Positions 7,264-15,073 of a stretch of 36,262 nt of DNA are shown one piece after another. Numbering within the stretch: the stretch's first letter is position 1; every line of letters starts with the position of its first letter. The notes beneath the pieces are model-generated. The model did no database searches. It worked only from the letters and a program-made list of their open reading frames with translations, and was not told where the DNA came from. This DNA comes from Pseudomonas fluorescens (GTDB taxonomy: Bacteria > Pseudomonadota > Gammaproteobacteria > Pseudomonadales > Pseudomonadaceae), in NCBI RefSeq assembly GCF_018614775.1, contig NZ_JAGGOF010000018.1, positions 1-36,262 on the forward strand, in the 5' to 3' direction. The position numbers and the translations under genes are program-made.

Positions 7264-8511
7264 ATGAAACCCTTATCGGTCACCGTGCGCAGCGTGGTTT
7301 CGGTGTTGTTGTTTGCCTGCGTGCCTGCTGCCCACGCCGTGAGCCGGGATATCACTGCGATATTCAGGCCCGACTCTTCGAAGCCTCACGAGAATGTGTT
7401 CCTCAATACCACTCCCATTGGTGGTTACTGCCAGCACCAGCCGGCGGTATGCGCGGCCAAGAAACTGTCCAGCATCCTATTGCCCGTTACTTTCGATTCA
7501 ACAGGACCTATCCAGGCAAATCATGCCGACCCTCGCAAGGGCGCAATGTTCAGTGTTCCCACCCGTTGGCACGAGCTTCAGGTGACTCATTCAGAGACAG
7601 GCGAAACCGAGACCGTTGAGTTTCGCTGGGCGGGTATAGGGGCGACCTATCGACTTCCTGTGTCCGCCGTCAGTCTGGTGGGTGGAGGAGTAACCAATCG
7701 TACAGCGCATGCAATGTTGTGGGGAGGTAAGACTTGGCAGAATGCGCCTTTACCATGCCAAGACGTTGGTTTTATCGGTATAAGCGATAAAGACTTCCCG
7801 TTTATCTGGTGGACGCCGACAGATGGCGTATGCGCCAAAAGGGCTAGTTATGTAGTTCCCAGCCTGAAATATCTTTCGGTGAATTTTGCCTACGAGCTGC
7901 GTACACCCAACCCATTGAAAATGTCATCCGGCCTGTACACAGGTTCACTGAACTACACCATTGGACCGGGGCAGGACTTTGACGTCGGGGATGTCATGAT
8001 TCCTACCGACTCGCTTTTGACTCTCAATTTCAAACTCGATGTCCAGCACACCCTCAAAGTCGAAGTCCCCCCCGGCGGCAACCGCGTCGAACTGGTCCCC
8101 CAGGAAGGCTGGCAATCCTGGCTCAACACCGGGCGCAAACCAACACGGCTGTTTCGTGACCAGCGCTTCCACATCTCCGCCTCTTCGCGTTTCAAGATGG
8201 CGCTCGAGTGCCAGAACATCAGCGGCAATACCTGCGCAATCTCTGAAACCGACACCGGCCATGCCGTGCCGGTGGACGTCAGCGTGACCCTGCCCGACGG
8301 CTTGACGGACGGCGCCGGGCAATCGGTCAATCGCCGCCCATTATTGCGCGATGGCAGCGGCACCGAGCTGTTCCAACCCGGCTTATACGTCGACCGCAGG
8401 CTCGGGATGCTGCACTTCGAAGTGGCTCGCAGCAGCGTCGAAGCGATGCTCGATACGGGCGCCACGCGCTACACCGGCGATGTCACGGTGATCTGGGATT
8501 CGGAAGTTTAA
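7264..8511 (+). CDS. CS1-type fimbrial tip adhesin (CfaE/CooD/CblD-like), first copy
   Basis: A 415-residue secreted protein with a signal peptide (MKPLSVTVRSVVSVLLFACV...AHA). Two-part architecture as in CfaE: an N-terminal adhesin domain (to about residue 235, opening SRDITAIFRPDSSKPHENV and containing paired Cys) and a C-terminal pilin domain (from about 250: VEVPPGGNRVELVPQEGWQS, ending GDVTVIWDSEV). In this class the tip protein both binds the host surface and starts fimbrial assembly. TGAGG lies upstream of the ATG. Its pilin domain is nearly identical to that of the next gene while the adhesin domain differs much more. The ligand cannot be predicted from sequence. It belongs to the CblD-like (PF07434-type) family by overall organisation. 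Confidence 0.88.
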   Translation: MKPLSVTVRSVVSVLLFACVPAAHAVSRDITAIFRPDSSKPHENVFLNTTPIGGYCQHQPAVCAAKKLSSILLPVTFDSTGPIQANHADPRKGAMFSVPTRWHELQVTHSETGETETVEFRWAGIGATYRLPVSAVSLVGGGVTNRTAHAMLWGGKTWQNAPLPCQDVGFIGISDKDFPFIWWTPTDGVCAKRASYVVPSLKYLSVNFAYELRTPNPLKMSSGLYTGSLNYTIGPGQDFDVGDVMIPTDSLLTLNFKLDVQHTLKVEVPPGGNRVELVPQEGWQSWLNTGRKPTRLFRDQRFHISASSRFKMALECQNISGNTCAISETDTGHAVPVDVSVTLPDGLTDGAGQSVNRRPLLRDGSGTELFQPGLYVDRRLGMLHFEVARSSVEAMLDTGATRYTGDVTVIWDSEV

Positions 8512-8559
8512 AGGGCACGGATTGGCCTGCCTGAGGCGAAAGGGAGCGGTGAGGTACAC

Positions 8560-9804
8560 ATGAAAGGTCTACCAGTAGCAGTGCGTAGCGTGGTTTTGGG
8601 GATGATGTTGGCCTGCGCGTCAACGGCTAGTGCCGTGAGCAAGGATGTCACTGCAGTCTTCAGGCCCGACCCTTCGAAGCCCAACGAGAATGCTTTTCTC
8701 AACACCACTCCTAACTCGGGTTATTGCGCACTGTATCCGGCGGTCTGCGAGCGGGAGAAAATGTTCAGCATCCAGTTGCCCATTGCCTTCAATTCAACCG
8801 GTCCTATTCAGGCTAATCATGGAAGCGAGCGGCAAGGGGCGATGTTCCATGTACCCGCCATTTGGCGTCTGGCACAGGTGACTCATACCGGTACGGGCGA
8901 AACTGAACTGGTTCAAGTGCGCATATCCGGTGTCGGTTCGCGATACCAATTTCCCGGCAGTGTTGTTGACCTGGTCGGTGGCGGCGTCGATGCCGTGACT
9001 GCTCACCGGATATTATGGGGGTCTAGTTGGTATTTTGCGCCCGCACCCTGTCAAGGCACCAACTTCGGGACCTATAACTACAACATCTTTAATTTTTTTT
9101 GGAAGACCCCGGTCGAAGGCGTGTGTGCCAAAAGGGCCAGGTTTCTGATTCCGAGCATGTCTTATCGCCACTTGGATTTTGCCTACGAGCTGCGCACCCC
9201 CAACCCTTTGAAGATGTCGTCCGGCCAATACACCGGCTCCATCATCTATGGCGTCGGGCCGGGGCAGGACTTCGACATGGGCGACGTCATGATCCCCAAC
9301 GATTCGACGATCACCCTTAATTTCAAACTGGACGTCGAGCACACCCTCAAGGTGGACGTACCTCCCGGCGGCAACCGCGTTGAACTGGTGCCCCAGGAAG
9401 GCTGGCAAAGCTGGCTGAACAGCGGTCGCAAACCGACGCGGCTGTTCCGTGACCAGCGCTTTCATATTTCGGCCTCTTCGCGTTTCAAGATGAGCCTTGA
9501 ATGCCAACACATCAGCGGCAACACCTGCGCGATCACCGAAACCGGCACCAACCATGCCGTGCCGGTGAACGTCAGCGTGACCTTGCCCGAAGGCCTGGCA
9601 GACGCTGGCGGGCAACCGGTCGACCGGCGTCCGTTGTTGCGTGACGGCAGTGGCACCGAGCTGTTTCAGCCGAGTGTTTACGTCGATCGTCGTTCCGCAA
9701 TGCTGCACTTCGAAGTGGCCCGGGGCAGCGTCGAAGAGATGCTCGACACCGGCGCCACGCGCTACACCGGCAACGTCACGGTGATCTGGGATTCGGACGT
9801 CTAA
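8560..9804 (+). CDS. CS1-type fimbrial tip adhesin (CfaE/CooD/CblD-like), second copy
   Basis: A 414-residue paralogue of the preceding gene with the same plan: signal peptide (MKGLPVAVRSVVLGMMLACA...ASA), adhesin domain starting SKDVTAVFRPDPSKPNENAF, and a C-terminal pilin domain ending GNVTVIWDSDV. The ribosome site GAGGT is well placed. The two copies share long identical stretches in the pilin half (GWQSWLN.GRKPTRLFRDQR, FHISASSRFKM, RRPLLRDGSGTELFQP). In the adhesin half, residues about 100-190 differ strongly (for example GTNFGTYNYNIFNFFWKTP here). That variable part includes a run of eight T at 9093-9100, unusual in this GC-rich DNA and a possible slippage site. Tandem duplication followed by divergence of the binding domain is the likely history. 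Confidence 0.87.
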   Translation: MKGLPVAVRSVVLGMMLACASTASAVSKDVTAVFRPDPSKPNENAFLNTTPNSGYCALYPAVCEREKMFSIQLPIAFNSTGPIQANHGSERQGAMFHVPAIWRLAQVTHTGTGETELVQVRISGVGSRYQFPGSVVDLVGGGVDAVTAHRILWGSSWYFAPAPCQGTNFGTYNYNIFNFFWKTPVEGVCAKRARFLIPSMSYRHLDFAYELRTPNPLKMSSGQYTGSIIYGVGPGQDFDMGDVMIPNDSTITLNFKLDVEHTLKVDVPPGGNRVELVPQEGWQSWLNSGRKPTRLFRDQRFHISASSRFKMSLECQHISGNTCAITETGTNHAVPVNVSVTLPEGLADAGGQPVDRRPLLRDGSGTELFQPSVYVDRRSAMLHFEVARGSVEEMLDTGATRYTGNVTVIWDSDV

Positions 9805-9820
9805 GCGGCCTGCGGGCCGC
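9805..9820 (+). terminator. Short intercistronic hairpin with UNCG-type loop
   Basis: GCGGCC-TGCG-GGCCGC is a perfect 6-bp stem closed by a C(UGCG)G tetraloop, immediately after the second tip gene stop. It is too short and lacks a U-run for strong termination. It may mark an RNA processing or stability point before the chaperone gene. Confidence 0.4.
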
Positions 9821-9863
9821 CCTATTCAATGTTTTACGTTTACTGCATGAGGTTGGAAAAGCA

Positions 9864-10607
9864 ATGAAGCATCTCTTGGCTTGGGTCGGGTTTTCTCTGT
9901 TTTGCGGTGTGGCTCAGGCCGGTCCGCAGATCGGTGTCGGGGTGGTCTACGACTACCTGGACGGCAACAAGACCACCTACATGAAACGGGTGTTCAACGG
10001 CGGCACGTCCACGGCGTTCGTCAAGGTGAACATCCTGGAAATCATCTACAACGAAGACGGTACTTACAGCGAGGTGCCCCTGCAAAACCAGGCCAGTGCC
10101 CAGGCCAAGGATGGCCTGATGGCCAGCCCGGCGCGCCTGATCGTGCCGGCCAACGGGGTGCAGGGCACGCGCCTGTTGTTCATGGGCAACCGCGACAAGG
10201 AGCGTTACTTCCGCGTGCGTTTCGTGCCGGTGGTACCGGAGGCGGAGGACGAATTTGCCGTCAGCGCGGAAGAACGCGAGGCGTACAAGAAAGAGCGCAT
10301 CGGGGCCGGGGTCAAGGTGTTGGCGGGTTACGGCACGGTGTTTTTCGTGCGGCCCAAGGACACCCGCTTCGACACGGTGATCGATGACAACCCCAACCGC
10401 TACCAGTTGCGCAACAACGGCAACAGCGTGCTGGTGATCGATGAGTTCAAGGACTGTGAAGCGAAGAAAGAGAATGAGTGCCGACCGACCACCAAGCACC
10501 ACGTCATGGCCGGTCGCACCTTTTCGTTCGACAAGGAAGCGGGGCGTGAATACCGCTTCACCCTGATCGAAGGCAGCGCGACAAAAAACGTCGAGATCAA
10601 AGGCTGA
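9864..10607 (+). CDS. Class 5 periplasmic fimbrial chaperone (CfaA/CooB/CblB-like)
   Basis: A 247-residue exported protein (signal peptide MKHLLAWVGFSLFCGVAQA). The mature part has the two-domain immunoglobulin-like chaperone layout: an N-terminal domain with RVFNGGTSTAFVKVNILEI and the conserved SPARLIVPANGVQGTRLLFM, then RYFRVRFVPVVPE before the second domain, ending in YRFTLIEGSATKNVEIKG. Such chaperones hold unfolded pilins by donor-strand complementation and deliver them to the usher. The position is unusual: in CFA/I and CS1 loci the chaperone gene comes first, whereas here it follows both tip genes. GAGG lies about 12 bp upstream of the start. The charged insert EAEDEFAVSAEEREAYKKER is noticeable. 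Confidence 0.88.
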   Translation: MKHLLAWVGFSLFCGVAQAGPQIGVGVVYDYLDGNKTTYMKRVFNGGTSTAFVKVNILEIIYNEDGTYSEVPLQNQASAQAKDGLMASPARLIVPANGVQGTRLLFMGNRDKERYFRVRFVPVVPEAEDEFAVSAEEREAYKKERIGAGVKVLAGYGTVFFVRPKDTRFDTVIDDNPNRYQLRNNGNSVLVIDEFKDCEAKKENECRPTTKHHVMAGRTFSFDKEAGREYRFTLIEGSATKNVEIKG

Positions 10608-10652
10608 CGGTGGCTGTCGCCCAGTCGTCATCGACGCAACAGGTAAATCAAA

Positions 10653-11135
10653 ATGATCAAGACACTGCTACGCCCCCTCGCCATGACGGCGCTGGTGTTC
10701 CCCGCGGCCTCGGCCTGGGGGGCGGTCGAACGGGAAACCTTCGAGCTCTACGTGACCATCCCGACGGCCGACTTCTATGTGCTGCCCCTCGACCCACAGC
10801 TGGTCCAGCGGGAGCAGCGTTTGCCGTTCAGCACCATCACCTCGGACCTCAGTCCGTTGCGGGCGACCTACGAGGTGAAGAACAGCAACGGCTCCATCGG
10901 CGCGCGTCTCGGGGAGGAGGCGTACCTGTCCAATGGCCGGGATCGCATCGACTTGCGCGTGCGCTTCAACGGCGTCGAACTGACCCTGGACTCAGCCCAG
11001 GTGGTCACGGCCACCGAGGCCCGGCCAGGGCGCCAGGTGCCGCTGGAAATCGCCGCCATCAAGCCCGATGACGACTACAAGCCGGGGGATTACTACGGCA
11101 CGGTGCACATGGTGTTCGACGCCACGGCGCCATAG
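10653..11135 (+). CDS. CS1-type fimbrial pilin, second and divergent copy (minor subunit candidate)
   Basis: A 160-residue secreted pilin (signal peptide ending AASAWGA). It keeps the family landmarks: an N-terminal strand (ERETFELYVTIPTADFYVLP), the central TYEVKNSNGSIGARLGEEAYLSNG, and a terminal GTVHMVFDATAP. It is clearly less similar to the other two pilins than they are to each other and lacks their VVDDxTSTPGTQAEM block. A minor shaft, adaptor or alternative subunit role is therefore more likely than major pilin. It starts 45 bp after the chaperone gene with AGGTAA as ribosome site and is probably in the same transcript. Confidence 0.85.
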   Translation: MIKTLLRPLAMTALVFPAASAWGAVERETFELYVTIPTADFYVLPLDPQLVQREQRLPFSTITSDLSPLRATYEVKNSNGSIGARLGEEAYLSNGRDRIDLRVRFNGVELTLDSAQVVTATEARPGRQVPLEIAAIKPDDDYKPGDYYGTVHMVFDATAP

Positions 11136-11170
11136 GCGACCCGCACATGTCGAGCCAGTACGAAACCTTC

Positions 11171-11279
11171 GTGGCGAGGGAGCTTGCTCCCGCTGGGTGG
11201 CGAAGCCTCCCCCTGCTGTTTCTGCCTTGCCACCGTTGCGACTGCTGCGCAGTCGAGCGGGAGCAAGCTCCCTCGCCAC
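11171..11279. repeat. Inverted REP pair, GTGGCGAGGGAGC type
   Basis: GTGGCGAGGGAGCTTGCTCC and GAGCAAGCTCCCTCGCCAC form the outer arms, with roughly 70 bp between them. This is a different REP sequence class from the GTGGGAGC pairs elsewhere in the window. It separates the second and third pilin genes and may isolate the last pilin as its own transcription unit. Confidence 0.9.
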
Positions 11280-11353
11280 GGGGTTTATCGGTGACAGCGG
11301 GGCACTGGCGTTACTTCTCCGCTTTTCAAACACAACATAAAAGGATGTTAAGC

Positions 11354-11848
11354 ATGTTCAAGAAATTCGTATCCGTGACTGCTCTGGCCGCTGCGGCCTT
11401 GAGTCCTTCGCTGGCATTGGGAGCCGATGATGCACGCTCGCCCATCCATATCAGCGCGAACATTCCGACCCAGCAGTTTCATGTGCAGCCCAGGGATCCG
11501 GAGTTCGGCAAGAATGAATTCATGTATTGGGACGCTGTGAAGAGTCAACTGAGCTCGGTACGCCAGACCTTCGACGTGAAGAATACCGACGGTTCGGTGC
11601 ACGCCTATCTGCCGGCTGGGCAACCGGCGCTGACCAATGGCAGCAGCGCCATTCCTTTGCTCGTCCGGTTCAATAACGTCACCTTGACCTCCACGCCCCA
11701 GGAAGTCGTGGATGACCCAACGTCCACGCCAGGTACACAGGCAGAGATGCACATCCTTGCGTCCGCCGTGCCGCTCCCGGACCATACAGGGCTGTTCACC
11801 GCGGACTTCACGGTGATCTTCGACGCCGTGCCGCGGGTGACGCCGTAA
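11354..11848 (+). CDS. CS1-type fimbrial pilin, third copy (major-like paralogue)
   Basis: A 164-residue secreted pilin closely related to the first gene of the locus (shared DDARS.IHI.ANIPT.QFHVQP, VKNT.GSV.AY, QEVVDD.TSTPGTQAEM and TVIFDAVPR). The signal peptide is MFKKFVSVTALAAAALSPSL...LGA. AAAGGA is correctly spaced from ATG 11354. The next Met upstream (11345) has no room for a ribosome site. It ends 11 bp from the convergent penicillin-binding-protein gene. With the first pilin it gives this locus two major-type subunits at opposite ends. It could be an alternative shaft protein or a copy formed by duplication. Confidence 0.88.
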   Translation: MFKKFVSVTALAAAALSPSLALGADDARSPIHISANIPTQQFHVQPRDPEFGKNEFMYWDAVKSQLSSVRQTFDVKNTDGSVHAYLPAGQPALTNGSSAIPLLVRFNNVTLTSTPQEVVDDPTSTPGTQAEMHILASAVPLPDHTGLFTADFTVIFDAVPRVTP

Positions 11849-11859
11849 TCTGCACGTCC

Positions 11860-14800
11860 CTACTGCCGCGCCACCAACGGCTTGCACTGGGTCTGACTGC
11901 CTGGCTGCAAGTACGGCGAAAGAAACGGCGCCATCCCTTTGAGCACCTGCACCGGCAAGGCCGAGGTGAACCTGAAGTTCTGCGCCGAGGCCCCTGGTAC
12001 GTAGGCGGTGAGGGTGCCGAAATGGCTGTCGCCGATGTAGAACACGAAGGTGGCCGTGCGGTTGATCGACTTGGAGCTGAGGATGCGCCCACCGGCGCCG
12101 ATGGCTTCGATGCGGTTGTCGCCGGTGCCGGTCTTGCCACCCATGGCCAGCGGCGTACCGTCGGCCAGTTTGAAACTGCCGGCCACCCGTTTCGCGGTGC
12201 CGGCATCCACCACCTGGGACAGCGCACCGCGCAGGGCCTGGGCCACTTCCACGGGCATCACGCGCTTGCCGTTATCCGGGTTGCTGACCAGCCGCGTCTC
12301 GTAGGGCGTGCCGACGGCAAAGTCGAGACTGTCCACCCGCAGCGCCGGTTGGCGGATGCCGTCGTTGAGGATGGTGCCGACCAACTCCGCCAACGCGGCC
12401 GGGCGGTCGCCGGAACTGCCGATGGCAGTCGCCAGTGACGGCACCAGATGATCGAACGGATAGCCGACTTTCTGCCAGCGCTGGTGGATGTCCAGGAACG
12501 CTTCGATCTCCAGCATGGTGCGGATGCGACTGTCGCGGGCGCTCTTGTGCCGGCTCTTGAACAACCAGCTGTAGACTTCCTGGCGCTCGAATTCGCTGGC
12601 CTTGACGATCTGGCTGAACTTGGCGTCGGGATTGTTCAGCAGGTAACCCATCAACCACAGGTCCAGCGGGTGGACCTTGGCAATGAAGCCCTGGTCCGGC
12701 AGGTCGTAGGCGCCCGGGCCGTAGCTTTGATAGAGGCGTTCCAGGCGCTCGTCGGTGAGTTTTTCGCTGCTCTTGACCGATTTGAGGTGCGAGCGCACGA
12801 ACAGATTGAAACTCTCCTGGCTGTCGTTGGGAAAGAAGTAGCGGTGCACGGCGGCCAGGCGGATGGCGGTGGGGTGCATGCTGTCGAGGAAGGTTTCCAG
12901 GCGCTGGCCGGTGTCCTTTTTCTGGTATTTCTTCCAGAACCTGAGCAGGAACGAGGTGCCTTCGCGGTCGGCGAATTGGGCCAGGTATTCCTGGCGGCGC
13001 GGGTCATTGTCATCCTTGAGCAGTTCGGCGCTGGAGCTGGGCCCGGCATAAGTGGCGTAGCGCACCAGGTCGCGCATCAGGCGAATGAACGGCAGGTTGA
13101 TCGACTCGCGCAGGGCGTCGCGCAACGTGGGGTTGCGGCCGTTGTCCTCGTTGCGGAAGTTGTGGAAGGTATGCAATCCGCCGCCGGTAAAAAAGGCTTC
13201 GCCGGGGCTGGCCGAATAGGTGCGGTCCAGCGCCGCATCGAGCATTTTCGGCAGGCTGCGGTCGCTGTTCTGGAGCAGATAGTCGACCGCCCAGCGGGAC
13301 AGGCGGTCCTGCTCGGCGATGTCGGTTTTCTTCAACGCTGCCGGGGTCTGCTGGGCATAGCGATCATGCAGTTCGGCGATGATTTGCAGGTAGGTCGTGA
13401 GTACCCGCAACTTGGCGGTGGAGCCCAGTTCCAGTTTGCTGCCTTCGTTGATGTCGAAGGGCTGGTCGGTGCTGTCGGTCTGCACCCGCACCCGCGAGCC
13501 GTCCGGTGTCAACTCCAGCAGGGTAAAGCTGTAGCGCACCTGGGTGGTGCTGGTGGGGGTCAGCAGGCGCTCGCCCATCAGGCCGATCTCGGCGGCGAAC
13601 GCCGGGTCGGCCAGGCGCTTGAGGTACTCGGTGGCCTGGGCCTGCAAATCACTTTGCAAGGTGCTGGTGGCCGAGAGGTCCAGGCGGTCGAGGTCATATA
13701 AAGGACGATTGAGCAGGTTGGCGAGGCGACTGCGGGCGGCGCTGATGCCCTTGTTGGTTTCGATGGGTTGGATCGTCGGTTGCTGCACCCAGTCGCGGTA
13801 GCTGACTTTGCTCGCCAGCGCTGCCTCGGCCAGGGCGCCATCGATCACGCCGTTCTGGGCCAGCAGGCGGATGTGGCTGTCGGTCAGGCTCGCCAGTTCA
13901 TCGTGGCCCTTGGTCAGGTAATGGGAAGGGCGACGCTGGGCAATCATCAACGACAGCATCTCGCGCAACGCCAGGCCCTTGTCGGCCAGCGACTGTGGGT
14001 CGGTGGCGTTGCTGAACAGCCGCTCATTGGCCCGGTTGAAGTCGGCGCCGTACCAGACCCGCAAGCCTTCAGCCATGCCGTGCACTTCGCCGTGCCCGGG
14101 TACGGCGGAGAGCGGCACGCTGTTGAGGTAATCGCGGATCACCCGCTGCCGCGCCTCAAGGGTTTGCGGGCCGTCCTTGTAGGCGCGCACGCTGGCGGAA
14201 ATCATCTGGCGGATTTTTTCCCCGCCCGACACGGTGAGGCCTTCGGGGGAGTGGCGGTATTTTTCCAGCTGCGTCGCCAGCGTGCTGCCCCCGGCCGATT
14301 GCCCCGGCAAACTGAGCAACTTGGCGACTTGCGACCAGGCGGCCATGGCGAAACGCGGCCAGTCCACCGCCGGGTTTGCCAAGGGTTGCTGCGGGTCGAG
14401 CAGAAAGCGGTTTTCGATGAACAGCAGGCTTTGCACCACCACCGGCGGAATCGTTTCAAAACTGGCATACAGTTGCTGCGGGTACTTGAACTGATACACC
14501 GGCGCGGCGCGGCAATCGGTAATGGTCAGCCCGGCCTGGATCTTTTCCGTGTAGGGCACGAACAGGCCTTTTTCGACGTAGCCCATCAGGGCCGGCGAAA
14601 AGCGCGCCTGGGCCTGTATCACGTAGTCACGCTTGAGCAGTCGTGGCAGGAACTCTCCCAGCGAGCTGTAGCCCAAGCGCCGGTCGAACGGGCCCGCACC
14701 GGGATAGACGATGGCATCGCTGGGGCCTGGTTGCACCGAATAGCCCAGGGATTCAGCGTACTTGCTGATCTCCCGGGCCTGAAACCGCGATGTGCGCATT

Positions 14801-14982
14801 TCCTTGGCCACCGCCAGGCCGACCACCACCACGACGATCAACAGCAACAACCAGAACGCCCGCCAGCCATGCCGTACGCGGCGCTTTTTTTGAGGTGAAG
14901 ACGCTTCTTCCATACGTTCAGTCGGGACCACAGGTTGGTTCGAATCGGTTTGCCATAAAGCGCCCATAGTCGACTGATCCAT
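11860..14982 (-). CDS. Bifunctional penicillin-binding-protein-like enzyme (GT51 glycosyltransferase plus transpeptidase), divergent
   Basis: A 1040-residue inner membrane protein: cytoplasmic tail with basic stop-transfer KKRRVRH, one span at about 43-59, then periplasmic domains. Residues about 170-310 resemble a GT51 peptidoglycan glycosyltransferase: ENRFLL at 190-195 stands where EDxxF is expected, and GGSTLATQLEKY at 231-242 matches GGST(L/I)TQQ. The usual His-Gly after motif 1 is missing. Residues about 480-1010 resemble a penicillin-binding transpeptidase, with STAK at 521-524 (SxxK) and KTGT at 950-953. It should polymerise and cross-link peptidoglycan, but the altered motifs leave the glycosyltransferase activity uncertain. 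It is longer than E. coli PBP1a/1b. The start at 14982 lacks a strong ribosome site; Met at 14967 is an alternative. It is monocistronic and convergent with the fimbrial locus. Confidence 0.85.
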   Translation of the reverse strand: MDQSTMGALWQTDSNQPVVPTERMEEASSPQKKRRVRHGWRAFWLLLLIVVVVVGLAVAKEMRTSRFQAREISKYAESLGYSVQPGPSDAIVYPGAGPFDRRLGYSSLGEFLPRLLKRDYVIQAQARFSPALMGYVEKGLFVPYTEKIQAGLTITDCRAAPVYQFKYPQQLYASFETIPPVVVQSLLFIENRFLLDPQQPLANPAVDWPRFAMAAWSQVAKLLSLPGQSAGGSTLATQLEKYRHSPEGLTVSGGEKIRQMISASVRAYKDGPQTLEARQRVIRDYLNSVPLSAVPGHGEVHGMAEGLRVWYGADFNRANERLFSNATDPQSLADKGLALREMLSLMIAQRRPSHYLTKGHDELASLTDSHIRLLAQNGVIDGALAEAALASKVSYRDWVQQPTIQPIETNKGISAARSRLANLLNRPLYDLDRLDLSATSTLQSDLQAQATEYLKRLADPAFAAEIGLMGERLLTPTSTTQVRYSFTLLELTPDGSRVRVQTDSTDQPFDINEGSKLELGSTAKLRVLTTYLQIIAELHDRYAQQTPAALKKTDIAEQDRLSRWAVDYLLQNSDRSLPKMLDAALDRTYSASPGEAFFTGGGLHTFHNFRNEDNGRNPTLRDALRESINLPFIRLMRDLVRYATYAGPSSSAELLKDDNDPRRQEYLAQFADREGTSFLLRFWKKYQKKDTGQRLETFLDSMHPTAIRLAAVHRYFFPNDSQESFNLFVRSHLKSVKSSEKLTDERLERLYQSYGPGAYDLPDQGFIAKVHPLDLWLMGYLLNNPDAKFSQIVKASEFERQEVYSWLFKSRHKSARDSRIRTMLEIEAFLDIHQRWQKVGYPFDHLVPSLATAIGSSGDRPAALAELVGTILNDGIRQPALRVDSLDFAVGTPYETRLVSNPDNGKRVMPVEVAQALRGALSQVVDAGTAKRVAGSFKLADGTPLAMGGKTGTGDNRIEAIGAGGRILSSKSINRTATFVFYIGDSHFGTLTAYVPGASAQNFRFTSALPVQVLKGMAPFLSPYLQPGSQTQCKPLVARQ

Positions 14983-15073
14983 TCAAGCAGATTGATCGGA
15001 CTTGCTTGAAGCTTAGACGGTGCTTGGCGTGGGGGGCGGGGAAATTGTGGACAGGCTGATACGCCAGCACGTT

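Noticed and set aside
12448..14898. Long rightward open frames opposite the penicillin-binding-protein gene
   Set aside because: The leftward frame has a membrane span, STAK and KTGT; the rightward frames have no recognisable domain.
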